This document shows positions 52,001 through 61,500 of a stretch of 64,000 nucleotides of DNA, piece after piece; position 1 is the first letter of the stretch; each line of letters starts with the position of its first letter. A model generated the notes under the pieces. The model was not told where the DNA came from. It searched no databases and saw only the letters and a program-made list of their open reading frames with translations. The DNA is taken from NCBI RefSeq assembly GCF_013033965.1, contig NZ_WQFE01000001.1, forward strand, positions 740,167 to 804,166, given 5' to 3'. The position numbers were made by a program, and so were the translations under genes. Source of the DNA: Ruegeria atlantica (lineage in GTDB: Bacteria; Pseudomonadota; Alphaproteobacteria; Rhodobacterales; Rhodobacteraceae).

Positions 52001-53956
52001 GCCGTTGGACCCAGTTTGCCCGGACGTGTCTTTGGTTGCGGCACGAATAACGACGCAATTGTGTTCAACTGGCAGGAATACGCTTCGGAACCACAGCAAT
52101 CATTCAACAACGTAGTACTGGCGGGATTGTACCATTTCTTAGAAGTTGAAAATGAAATGCGGCTCATCGACGATGGCGCGCTTGCGGAGCACATTGATGA
52201 AGACTGGTTCGGCTCCAGTGATTGTGCGGTCAGCGGTGACGGAACGGTGGCCGTGGTCAACTCATTTGAGCGCATCGCGCTCTATGATATGCGCACCGGC
52301 GAACCGAACGATGTCACAGGCCGATACTCGCCCTTTGTCACAACATCGCAAATTTCCAACTATGCATCGTTCGCGCGCCGCAGCACCAGCCGCCATGGGC
52401 CGGTGGGCATCAGCCATGATGGTAGCGTCATCTATGGCATTACGGGCTCGGTCCAGCGCAAGGAAGGCGAGTTGGTCTTTCACGACGTGGCGACTGGCCA
52501 ACTGCTGTCCCGGATCGAAACACGCCATGGCATCAACGCATATGACGTCGACCGCACTGCAAGCACCGCAGCCATCTTGAGCTGGGATGGCACGGTGTCC
52601 ATTTGGGACGTGATCAGTGGTGCACGTCTCTTTACCTTCCAAACCGAGACACTGGATGAAGAGACGGGCGGCTATCGCGAGTTCTACATCAACCTCGACC
52701 CCAGCGGTCGCAGCGTCACCATATCCTACGATGATTTCGTCAACCCTGAGGACAGCTTCCAGATCGAGCGACAGCGCACAGAGCACATCTACCGAATACG
52801 TCCCTCCGACGCGACACCCATCCGCGCCGACACCGCATTTCGCGTGACCCATGTGCTGGGCAGTGACGGCGGTATTGTTCTGGGCACTGCCAAGGGTGAG
52901 CTGCAGCGGCGCGCCACCAACGGCCGGGTCATCACTACCTATCCCGCGCATAAAAAAGCGGTCGCGTTCCTCGAAGCGGGCACAAACGGCAACCTGATCT
53001 CGGCGGGGTGGGATGGGCGGCTTGTTTCGGTGAATGCCATGACACTCGAAGAAAACGCATCGAGTGAAGCGCATCCGCTGGGCATCTCCGCACTTGATGT
53101 CGCGCCGGACAAGTCACGGATCGCGACCGCCTCGTTTGCCGGACAGGTGGCGCTTTGGGATAGCGCGTTGCAAGGTCCCCCAACCCGCTTTGTAACCGGC
53201 TCCGCGGCGGTTTCTGACGTGGTCTTTATCCACGACAGCAGGCATATCGTGACCGGAGACGCCGATGGTGTCATCAAATTGTGGAACGTCGAAACTGGTA
53301 CGGAACTTGCGACACTCGATCAGTTCGATGCACCGGTATGGGCAATGGCGCGGATCCCCGGACAAAACGTAGTCGTCGCCACCGGTGGCTATGGCACGAC
53401 ACGTGCCTGGTCGGTGACCGAAGGCAGTGCAGAACCCATTTGGACGCTCGCAACAAATGATCGCGTCCGCTCTATGGCAACGACGCCGGATGGCGTGGTG
53501 TTGGCCCTAGGTCTGTCAGACGGACGCGTGCTGCTAATGCCCAATCCGGACAGGGCAAATGCTGCCGAGCAAAGCAACTACATCGAACTCACCGGACACC
53601 GGGGGCCGATCGTTTCCATGATATTCCTTGGCGATGGCACCCTGTTCGCCACTGGCTCAGCAGACCGCACAACACGTATCTGGGATGTCGAAACCGCCCG
53701 TCAGATTGCTATGTACGATGGTGCAGGGTCCACCCTTTTGTCCGTCGATGCCGGCACGAGCGGCGTAATTGCCGCAACGTTGTTTTCCGAAAACCTGGTC
53801 GAGGCTCGGCGCCTGTCCACGTCTTCGCTCCGCGACAAGATCGGAGTTTTCAACGAGATCGCCGCCACAGGTCAGGTGATCCCGAGGGACATCTGCAACC
53901 AATACCAGTTGTGGTCTTTCCCACTGGCCAGCAAGGTTTGTGCAACAAGCGACTGA
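49031..53956 (+). CDS. TIR - STAND NTPase - transmembrane - WD40 protein
   Basis: A 1641-residue multidomain protein. Residues 1-140 are a TIR domain (RIFVSYAREDTPASADIADW) with a candidate catalytic Glu79 in PVCWTEF. Residues about 150-600 are an nSTAND1-type NTPase: HPYPGLRSLKESDAALFFGR, Walker A GGSGTGKSS near 195-203, and PIDQAEELLNSD as the Walker B region. One hydrophobic helix lies at 628-648 (MFAGLTALLLIAAIGAGVAT), preceded by basic RSARRTTR, and a coiled coil follows. WD40-like strands fill about 780-1600, with DGRVRLFNV, DGTVSIWDV and ADGVIKLWNV among them. Basic residues before the helix predict a cytoplasmic N-terminus and a periplasmic WD40 part. Confidence 0.87.
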   Translation: MSRIFVSYAREDTPASADIADWLSNNGWADEVFIDTDPEHGISGGHAWRDALRSAAERCEAVLVLLSRSWLDSPVCWTEFRLAATFRKAIIPVKLEADMSFDDMPGEIKDWYQIIDRSLASDAEFYQRLRRALTEAGAGPASFPLQADAHPYPGLRSLKESDAALFFGRDPEVLQTIECIRQIRAMGQKRILVILGGSGTGKSSLLRAGIWPRINRDDRNYLALPTVRPGIAALSGDEAFWRSLALAMSDKRWATHLDPSMPTTSRGVAETVGTIGIVQVVEHFRRAAMKTLLQKGEQPSIVLPIDQAEELLNSDDQQEADQFLALVGSLLDADPHTILVLSLRSDMLAHLQADERIPQNEVQLFNLSPMPPSSLPQVISGPAERLGIEVEAGLVPRLLEDARGADALPLLALTLQNLYNERRHADRLTVDDYEHIGGVRKAIEETANRARAAAIEQGVAASDYSDILRQVFIPYLVRINEAEEPARRTALWSDFQTEKARTVVSSLVDQRLLVSDTHAQTRTVEIAHEAVLREWPEIVQHVGNHRDFLKWLDQVNDLRAAYAAKRGDLLAGRALVIALDFRDSFGDMLSPALLDYVNTSNAVAEKQRFAAVREAEAKARSARRTTRMFAGLTALLLIAAIGAGVATFQARDSARIAEQRQQDAESARKEAEIAEVMAQNAARDAQASEAAAQESQKRAQTALIRAQNEEQRALRETNRSESLRIAAIANDIHQREDTAAARLVAWMALPHDPALQDRPITNEAATALYQDPTRKIFKGLENVATVYAPDGSDLLATSLKDGRVRLFNVITELPVLDTQIRNWAGFETNYAYGNERLEDPETLIFTQRLPFPEFIADETHLILFHGDGTIDIHRRSDGARVRQVSYDNTISQVFLSSTGNRLLMQAIDSTLTVVHLFEDTPPVVLVRTEQAEEESDFDVLNVTGLMDDPGLGDTVWLQESSFQGYPYYSFFNKVTGVEGPGVSLGNTDVFAVGPSLPGRVFGCGTNNDAIVFNWQEYASEPQQSFNNVVLAGLYHFLEVENEMRLIDDGALAEHIDEDWFGSSDCAVSGDGTVAVVNSFERIALYDMRTGEPNDVTGRYSPFVTTSQISNYASFARRSTSRHGPVGISHDGSVIYGITGSVQRKEGELVFHDVATGQLLSRIETRHGINAYDVDRTASTAAILSWDGTVSIWDVISGARLFTFQTETLDEETGGYREFYINLDPSGRSVTISYDDFVNPEDSFQIERQRTEHIYRIRPSDATPIRADTAFRVTHVLGSDGGIVLGTAKGELQRRATNGRVITTYPAHKKAVAFLEAGTNGNLISAGWDGRLVSVNAMTLEENASSEAHPLGISALDVAPDKSRIATASFAGQVALWDSALQGPPTRFVTGSAAVSDVVFIHDSRHIVTGDADGVIKLWNVETGTELATLDQFDAPVWAMARIPGQNVVVATGGYGTTRAWSVTEGSAEPIWTLATNDRVRSMATTPDGVVLALGLSDGRVLLMPNPDRANAAEQSNYIELTGHRGPIVSMIFLGDGTLFATGSADRTTRIWDVETARQIAMYDGAGSTLLSVDAGTSGVIAATLFSENLVEARRLSTSSLRDKIGVFNEIAATGQVIPRDICNQYQLWSFPLASKVCATSD

Positions 53957-53959
53957 CGC

Positions 53960-53983
53960 AGCCTTCGGGCCCAGGCGAAGGCT
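53960..53983 (+). terminator. hairpin after the STAND gene
   Basis: Perfect 8-bp stem AGCCTTCG/CGAAGGCT with an 8-nt loop, 3 bp after the stop codon. No U-run follows. Confidence 0.55.
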
Positions 53984-54178
53984 AAACGATGTCACCCTAG
54001 GGTTTCACCAGTTCCTAGACCTTGGGGTCCTTTGCGGAACGGGGCGAAATGACACTCTATAGGCCCGACTGGCTCGAAGCTGTGAGATCGGACAAATTCT
54101 GGAACATTTGTGAACGAGGGTTGTCTTCAGAAGGGTTCTCCCTGAGATTTCGGCGCGAATTACGCGGCGGAGGTTACT

Positions 54179-57067
54179 TTGACAGGGAATATTGCTGAAG
54201 ATTGGGGCTTGTCCTTTTCTGATCTGATGTTTCTGGCGGATCAGCCGGAAGATATGCGGCTGGAAATTGCCCTTCAGCTTTGCCATTTGCAAAGAACAGG
54301 GCGATTTGTTGAAGACTGGTCACGCGTTCCAGCCGAAGTGGTTTCTTATGTCGCCGGTCAAGTCGAGCGGCCTGTGGATGTTCCTACCAGTTTGTTTGAT
54401 GATCGCAGGTCGCGGCGCTATCGGATACGTGTTGCTGAGCATTTAGGGTTCTCCCGGTCCAGGCAAACTGATTTGGTAGAGTTCGAAACCTGGCTGCTCA
54501 ATGATGTCGTTCAGCGGGGCGGTTCTGTCTCCGAGATGACCGAATTGGGGGCCGAGTGGTTTTTAGACCGCAATCTGGTCTCGCCCTCGGAACAAGCAAT
54601 TGAGCGGATCATACGCTCTGCTCGTCAGCACTTTCAGGGCCGCTACCTCACATCGGTTGCTGCGCGGTTGTCAAATTCAGCAGCCATTGAACTGGAAGCC
54701 AGCCTTGCAGACCCACGCGGGCGCACTGGGTTTCAGCGCTTGAAGGGTGACGTTGGGGCCGCGACACTTGAAAACGTGCTGGACGCAGCGGATCGGCTGG
54801 CTTTCATTCAGAAGCTTGATTTGCCTGATGATATGACCGGAGCCACTGATCCATCCTGGATCAAGTTGTTTGCGCGCCGGACCGAAGGAGAAACCGCATC
54901 CGAGATGCGCCGGCACAATCGGGAAAAGCGCCTTGGTTTGTTGGCTGTGTATCTGATGACGCGAAGGGCGGAATTGCTGGACGGGCTGGTGGATTTGCTG
55001 CTTGAGATCGTCCACCGCATCGGCACACGGTCCAAACGCAAGGTCATCGGCAAGATCGCGGCTGACATCGAGAAAGTGCACGGGAAAGAGCGACTGTTGG
55101 TTGATATCGCGACAGCGGCAATGATGGCTCCGAATGGCCGGGTTGCCGAGGTTATCTTCCCGGTTGCGGGGGCAGCGAAGCTGAAAGCCATCATCGATGA
55201 ACACAAGGCCAAAGGCACATTGGATGTCCGGATTCAGACCGTCATGCGTGGGTCCTATGCCAGCCACTATCGCCGAATGCTGCCATCCTTGCTGTCTGTC
55301 TTGAAGTTCCGGTCAAACAATGAGGTTTGGCGGCCGATCATGGATGCTTTGTCTTTGATTGTCCGCCTGAATGAAGAAGGCCGACGCTATGTTCCGGTCA
55401 CTCTGGCTCCGGAAGGGTCCATTCCGCGCAAATGGCGAAGCACCGTTTTGGACAACCGAGGACGCCTGAATGTTATCTCTTATGAGCTCTGTATTTTGAC
55501 GCAATTGCGGGACCGCATTCGGGCCAAAGAAATCTGGGTCGAAGGATCAGATCGCTACCGCAATCCGGATGATGATCTGCCGAAGGATTTTCCCGAACGG
55601 CGCAATGCTTATTATGCTGGTCTGAACCTCACGCAGGATGCTCGCGCCTTTTCTAACTCAGTACGTGAGCAACTTGAGCAGGAGCTACGTCAGTTGAACG
55701 CGACGTTGCCCGGCAATGACAAGGTTCGATTGCGATGGTCGGGTGAGAACCGGATCTGCATCACGCCCTTTGATCCCGCCTCAGAGCCGAAAGGTCTGGC
55801 AGGTCTTAAAGCAGAGGTTGGGCGGCGTTGGCCAATGACCGGCCTGCTCGATACGCTGAAAGAAACGGCGCTGGACACCGGCTTTCTGGATATTTTTGAG
55901 ACCTCAGCTACTCGCGAGGCCCTGCCACCGGAGGTGCGGGATCAACGTCTGCTGCTTTCTCTGTATGGTCTGGGCACAAATGCGGGCTTGAAGCGTGTTG
56001 CGGCTGGTACGCCAGGTATCAGTCATGACGAGCTGCTGCATATCCGGCGACGATACATTGACCCGTCCTCACTACGGGCAGCCTGCAGCCGGGTCGCGGA
56101 TGCGACGCTGGCTATTCGGAACCCTGCCATCTGGGGCGAAGCGGGAACAGCCTGTGCGTCAGATTCCACCAAGTTTGGGGCTTGGGACCGGAACCTGATG
56201 ACGGAATGGCACGCGCGCTACGGTGGGCGGGGCGTTATGATTTACTGGCACGTCGAACGCCAGGCCACCTGTATCTATTCTCAGTTGAAGCGTTGCTCAT
56301 CCTCCGAGGTAGCGTCAATGATCGAAGGTGTCTTGCGGCATTGCACGGATATGGAGATCCAACGCCAATATGTAGATAGCCACGGGCAGAGCGCCATCGG
56401 TTTTGCTTTCTGCCATCTTCTTGGCTTTGAGCTGGCACCGCGCCTGAAGGCGATTGCGAGCCAGAAACTTGCCGTGCCAAGTACAAGTATCCGGGCTCAA
56501 TTGCCCAATCTTCTTCCCATCCTGTCCGGGACGATCGACTGGGCCGAAATTGAGCGGCAATATGATGAGATGGTCAAGTATGCCGCAGCCATGCAGCACG
56601 GCACCGCTGATCCAGAAGCCATCCTGCGGCGGTTTGCCCGTTCGGATGTGATGCACCCAACGTACAAGGCGCTTGCTGAACTGGGTCGCGCGATCAAGAC
56701 GATCTTCCTGTGTCGTTATCTGCGCTCTGAGGCTTTCCGCCGCGAAATCCATGAAGGACTGAATGTAGTTGAGAACTGGAACAGCGCTAACGGGTTCGTC
56801 TTTTTTGGTAAGGGCGGCGAAATATCCAGCAACCGCATTGCCGATCAGGAGATATCGGCGCATGCATTGCACCTGCTTCAGGCATCACTGGTTTATGTGA
56901 ACACACGTATGGTGCAATCAGTCCTGTCGGAACCGGAGTGGATCAATCGATTGTCCGAGCGGGATCTGCAAGGGCTATCTCCACTCTTCTATCTTCACAT
57001 CAATCCATACGGTCGGTTCGACGTGGATCTTGGCAAGCGGATCAACTTTGGAAAGCTGGCGGCCTAA
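54179..57067 (+). CDS. tnpA: Tn3-family transposase
   Basis: A 962-residue DDE transposase, close to the usual 960-1010 residues. Candidate catalytic residues are D662 in [11 protein letters not shown]733 in YVDSHGQS and E865 in [11 protein letters not shown]. The start is TTG at 54179, because GGAGG lies six bases upstream and no ATG is available in frame after the stop at 54143. N-terminal [18 protein letters not shown] is typical. Apparently intact. It mediates replicative transposition of the element. Confidence 0.87.
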   Translation: MTGNIAEDWGLSFSDLMFLADQPEDMRLEIALQLCHLQRTGRFVEDWSRVPAEVVSYVAGQVERPVDVPTSLFDDRRSRRYRIRVAEHLGFSRSRQTDLVEFETWLLNDVVQRGGSVSEMTELGAEWFLDRNLVSPSEQAIERIIRSARQHFQGRYLTSVAARLSNSAAIELEASLADPRGRTGFQRLKGDVGAATLENVLDAADRLAFIQKLDLPDDMTGATDPSWIKLFARRTEGETASEMRRHNREKRLGLLAVYLMTRRAELLDGLVDLLLEIVHRIGTRSKRKVIGKIAADIEKVHGKERLLVDIATAAMMAPNGRVAEVIFPVAGAAKLKAIIDEHKAKGTLDVRIQTVMRGSYASHYRRMLPSLLSVLKFRSNNEVWRPIMDALSLIVRLNEEGRRYVPVTLAPEGSIPRKWRSTVLDNRGRLNVISYELCILTQLRDRIRAKEIWVEGSDRYRNPDDDLPKDFPERRNAYYAGLNLTQDARAFSNSVREQLEQELRQLNATLPGNDKVRLRWSGENRICITPFDPASEPKGLAGLKAEVGRRWPMTGLLDTLKETALDTGFLDIFETSATREALPPEVRDQRLLLSLYGLGTNAGLKRVAAGTPGISHDELLHIRRRYIDPSSLRAACSRVADATLAIRNPAIWGEAGTACASDSTKFGAWDRNLMTEWHARYGGRGVMIYWHVERQATCIYSQLKRCSSSEVASMIEGVLRHCTDMEIQRQYVDSHGQSAIGFAFCHLLGFELAPRLKAIASQKLAVPSTSIRAQLPNLLPILSGTIDWAEIERQYDEMVKYAAAMQHGTADPEAILRRFARSDVMHPTYKALAELGRAIKTIFLCRYLRSEAFRREIHEGLNVVENWNSANGFVFFGKGGEISSNRIADQEISAHALHLLQASLVYVNTRMVQSVLSEPEWINRLSERDLQGLSPLFYLHINPYGRFDVDLGKRINFGKLAA

Positions 57068-57149
57068 AACTCTTTACAAAGAGCGTGAACTGTAAAAAGT
57101 AAATAGATAGGCTCACCTGTAAAACAAGGACGATGAAAGGTTCTGAGAG

Positions 57150-57743
57150 ATGCCGCCTACCCGGCCAAATGTAAAGAGTCATGCACGTGACCGTCCTGCA
57201 GATGGCCATGAACGCGGTCGGGACTTTCTGGGAGAGGCGGAAATCGAGCGGCTGCTGAAAGCGGCCAAACGGGGCCGCCATGGCGTTCGGGACCATCTTC
57301 TGCTTCTGCTGATGTTCCGGCACGGGCTACGTGTCTCTGAAACGGTTGCGCTTCGACGCGCCGATGTGGACCTCGATCAGGCGAGGCTCTGGGTATCGCG
57401 CCTCAAGAATGGGCTCAGTGTTGAACAGCCAATTGCAGGTGATGAACTGCGGGCGATCCGCCGTTGGATGGTTTTACGAGAAGACACACTTCCTTGGTTG
57501 TTTGTTTCTGAACGCAAACAGCCCCTGACGCGTCAGGCCGTGAACTATATCGTTGCTCGTTCCGGCAAACAGGCGAAGCTGGGACATATCAATCCTCATA
57601 TGCTCCGACATTCCTGTGGCTTTGCGCTGGCCAACAAAGGCCATGACCTGCGCCTGATCCAGGATTATCTCGGGCATCGGGATCCGCGACACACCGCACA
57701 TTACACTCGCACGGCCGCAGGCCGGTTTGAAGGGCTTTGGTAG
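57150..57743 (+). CDS. short tyrosine recombinase, FimB/FimE-like
   Basis: A 197-residue phage-integrase-family catalytic domain. FLGEAEIERLLKAAKRGRHG and the first Arg in RHGLRVSE resemble FimB; the second box is HMLRHSCGFAL, the His is in YLGHRDPRHTAHYTR, and the nucleophile is Tyr185. It follows the transposase on the same strand by 82 bp and may act as the resolvase of this Tn3-type element, replacing a serine resolvase. Confidence 0.83.
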   Translation: MPPTRPNVKSHARDRPADGHERGRDFLGEAEIERLLKAAKRGRHGVRDHLLLLLMFRHGLRVSETVALRRADVDLDQARLWVSRLKNGLSVEQPIAGDELRAIRRWMVLREDTLPWLFVSERKQPLTRQAVNYIVARSGKQAKLGHINPHMLRHSCGFALANKGHDLRLIQDYLGHRDPRHTAHYTRTAAGRFEGLW

Positions 57744-58188
57744 ACGAAAGAAAGCGTGACACGTCCATGATGCTTCCACATGATCCGAGAATTGCCCGGC
57801 CGACGCGAATTCATGCAGGCATCGAGGTCGGGTCGATGACACCTTCGCCCTGAGGCACCGCTAGAATAGTCAGGATGCACTAAGCAACCTCGCTATGAGT
57901 TCCGAAACGGTTTTTCTGGCGGTGATAACTTCGCTATTGGGTTGCCGCAGCGATCACACGAAAAACGCTCGTTTTTCAAGCGCGAGAACTGTTCCGTGAA
58001 CGTTGATATGCAATGTTCGCGCAGTCTATTGCCACAGAGAAAAGTCAGACAGCTGGTACAACTTATCATTGACTATCTGCTATAAAACTTAGAGCTTGAG
58101 TTCATCATTTCGGCGTATTCATTAAGGTGAGCTTTCTAAGACTTCAGGCTGGGACCTCCGGATAAATCGCATAAGGAAAGTGTTGGTA
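57744..58188. other. AT-rich intergenic region
   Basis: No gene is seen. Base composition turns visibly more AT-rich from about 57880 and stays so through the next small gene, unlike the DNA to either side. Confidence 0.5.
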
Positions 58189-58533
58189 ATGAAAGAAACG
58201 ATGCTGGTTTTTTCAGGTACCTACCCCCCAATAGATTCAGGTAAAAATGGTCGATTGATTGTATTGGAACCGACTTCAAAGGTTCGTGCTGAAGACGGCC
58301 TATACGAGGTTCGGTTGTGCACCGCCTCGTTAGAAGCGACAATTGAGGGAAGATTGGAAGGGAATAGGTTTTCATATGGGAAGAGAGTGCCCCAATTGCT
58401 CTATGCGCTAGATTGCAAAGCAACCGGAATCTTTGATGATGTTAAGCCTAAGGGTCAGTTCTCATTGGTAGAATTAAAAAAAATTGAAACAGGATTACTT
58501 TCTGAACTTCGACCAATCGGGATTTTGAAATGA
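58189..58533 (+). CDS. small AT-rich protein coupled to the giant repeat gene
   Basis: About 114 residues from ATG 58189 (a GTG at 58180 and a TTG at 58183 are possible). It has mixed strands and no signal peptide, and its composition differs from surrounding genes. Its stop overlaps the ATG of the giant gene as ATGA. No family was recognised. By position it may be a chaperone, immunity-like or inhibitor protein for its partner; this is an inference. Confidence 0.55.
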   Translation: MKETMLVFSGTYPPIDSGKNGRLIVLEPTSKVRAEDGLYEVRLCTASLEATIEGRLEGNRFSYGKRVPQLLYALDCKATGIFDDVKPKGQFSLVELKKIETGLLSELRPIGILK

Positions 58534-61500
58534 GCGATCCGCTGGGAATAATTGGTGCCGGGATCTCGGCGTTAGATAGTGCAACCTCTGATGGCAAGAT
58601 ATACGGATGGGTCGGCTCGCAGAGTAACCCCGACCAGAGAATAACAATTTCTGTAGCTTATGACAGGCACAGCATCGAAGTGCCTATAGCGGATGGGATT
58701 GCCGATGCGATTATGACGCTACCGGAGTCTCAAACTTTTCGACATATGGTCGCCGCTCACGGCCCGGGATCAATGCAGATTTCGGTGTCCTCATTGGAGA
58801 GTTCAGTCACTGGGACTTTTGGATATGGGTCGCAACATGTTATGGTCATTGCTGCACGTGACATTGGTACGCAGTATCTGAGCACGGACCGCGAAGTGGC
58901 TACTTTTTCCGTGCAACATGCTGTGGCTCATGAGTTTGTTCACGCATTGACTGACTTAAAAGACGAACATCCACTATTTAATGATGTGGTGAATGTAGTT
59001 CTGGCCGAATTGCAGGATCAGGGGTTTCTTCAATTCGGTCCCCCACGATTAAGCTATGACGCAATCTTAGAAGATTCTCTCCAATTTTCTGCGCAGCCAC
59101 CAAACTATGAACAGATACTTGACTATATTGGTTTGAGCAACTTACGCGACCTGTTACCGGACGATTCAGAGCAAGCTGCGGGGTTTGTTTTTGGAGCATT
59201 AGAGGCTCAAAAATTTGGCTCTCATAGCCGCGACAATGGTTCGATTGAGTTTTGGAGTAATGGTGTCAGTGTCGGTCAAACGAATGCGACAAGCTACTAC
59301 AGCGATGGGCTCCTAGACAACTACGGGACGGTCAATGCCAACGGTCATGCCAGCGTTAGCCTTGGCGGCCATGTTCGTGCGCTTGGCGATTGGCTTGGTC
59401 TGGATGGCCAGTTTGGCATTCAAGGAAACTTCAGCAAACCCGGTGAAGGTACCAAAAATGACGATGACATATCTATTCCCGATGGCTTGCTTGAGGCCGT
59501 GGCTGAGGCGATCAACTCTCAACCAGAAGGACCTGGAAGTGAAGGCTCGAGTTCTTCTAGTTCAGGCGATGGCAACACCGGCCGTAGCGGAGGCAACGCG
59601 GGAACAGGCCTGAGCGGCGAGGACCGTCCGATCATCCTGGATTTGGACGGTAGTGGCGTAGAGATCACGCAGCTGTCGCAGTCGACCGTTTTTGTGGATT
59701 CAAGCGGAGACGGTCTGAAGAACCAGACGGCGTGGGCTGCGGCGGGGAATGGGGTTCTGTTTTACGACGCGGACGGGGATGGAGTGATCTCCGAGACGCG
59801 GGAGTATGTGTTTACCGAATGGGACCTGACGGCGACGAGCGACATTGAGGCGCTGCGGTCCGTGTTTGACTCCAATGGCGACGGGGTGTTCGACGCCAAT
59901 GATGAGAAGTGGTCGGACTTCAAAGTCCTCGTGACACTCCCTGACGGCTCGCTTGTGGCGAAGACGCTGGATGAGCTGGGGATCACTTCGATCGACCTGA
60001 CGGCGGATGCGACCAATATCGAACTGCCCGATGGCTCGGTAATTACCGGCCAGACCACTTTTACCAAATCCGATGGCACCACTGGCACAGTTGCGGATAC
60101 CACGCTGGTCAGCAATACGCAAAGCTACCGGATTGAAGAAAGCGAGACCATCGACACGGAGGGGGTGCGCACGCATATCCAGACGGGATATGGCGCCGAT
60201 GGCGCCATTTCTTTTGTCATCACCTCTGTGACATCGGCGGACGGGACCTCGATTGCCAACAGCTATGATGACAATGGCGACGGGGTGGTGGACCGGTTGC
60301 AGACCATCGTGACGGTGACCAATCCGGATGGCAGCAAGAGTGAGACGGTGACCAACAAGGCGGGCTCGGATGCCGGTTCTGCCGTGCTGGTGAACGCAAC
60401 AAAGACCACGACCAGCGCCGATGGCAAGACAGTGACCATCGAGCGGGATTCCACCGGTGGTGGCTGGTATGACCAGACCGAGGTGCGCACGACCCATGCT
60501 GACGACAGCATGATCATCGTGACCACAGATCGGGGCTCCGATGGCAGCGTGATCCGCAGCTCGACCGAAACCGTCTCTGCCGACGGGCTGACACGGACGG
60601 ATGCCATTGATGAGGACGGTGACGGCACGGTCGATCTGACGATCTCTCATGTGATTGTGGTGAATGCGGATGGGACCCGCTCTGAAACGATCCGGCATCT
60701 GAACGAAGACGGCTCGCTGCGCAGCGCGGTGACGGAAAGCGTCTCGGCAGATGGCCGCACCAAAACCATCACCCGCGACCTGGACGGCGACGGCGACGCG
60801 GATGTTCAGGAAGAGCTGAACATCACGGTGAATGCGGACAAATCGACGTCTTCAACCGTGACGGTGAAGAATGGCGACGGCAGTGTCCGCAGCACAACGA
60901 CGCAGAACCAGTCCGAAGATGCGCTGACCAAAACCACGACCGTAGATCAGGACGGCGACGGGGACGTGGACTTGACCACGGTTGAATCCACAGCGATCCA
61001 CGGTGATGACAGCCGCGAGACGGTGACGACGCAGACCAACACCGACGGGTCTGTCCGCGGCAAGGTTAAGGTCACGCTGGGCAGTGACAAGGTCAGTTCG
61101 GAAACCTGGATCGATCACAATCAGGACGGTGTGTTCCAGAGCACGGATCTGAGCCGGAGCGTGACCGTGGACGGAACGACCGGAGAGCGGACCACCACCA
61201 GCTGGGTGCGCAATGCGGATGGGTCATTCAGTACCAAATCGATCTCGGTGACGAGCGAAGACGGGTTGGTGACAAACACAAGCACCGATGCGGATGGGGA
61301 TGGCGATACGGATCGGTCGATCTCTGATGTGACGGTGGAGAATGCGGACGGGACCTCGACCCGCACCGTCACGGAAAAAGCGCAGGACGGCGCACTTATA
61401 AGCAAGCAGCAGAGTGTGACCAGCGCTGACGGGCTGACGGTGACAACGCTGAGCGACATCGATGGTGATGGCAGCTGGGATGGGAAATCCGTCTCGACCC

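Larger units (their letters stand above)
54024..57743 (+). mobile_element. Tn3-family transposon remnant or unit with a tyrosine recombinase
   Basis: A full-length Tn3-type transposase is followed by a short tyrosine recombinase. A candidate left end begins GGGGTCCTTTGCGGAACGGG at 54024, which fits the GGGG start and about 38-bp length of Tn3 inverted repeats. No matching right end was found downstream to 58188, so the right boundary is unknown. Confidence 0.55.

Noticed and set aside
54024..54061. left inverted repeat of the Tn3-type element
   Set aside because: Only a GGGG start and approximate length support it. No right-end complement was found, so it is given as a candidate inside the element entry and not as a separate site.
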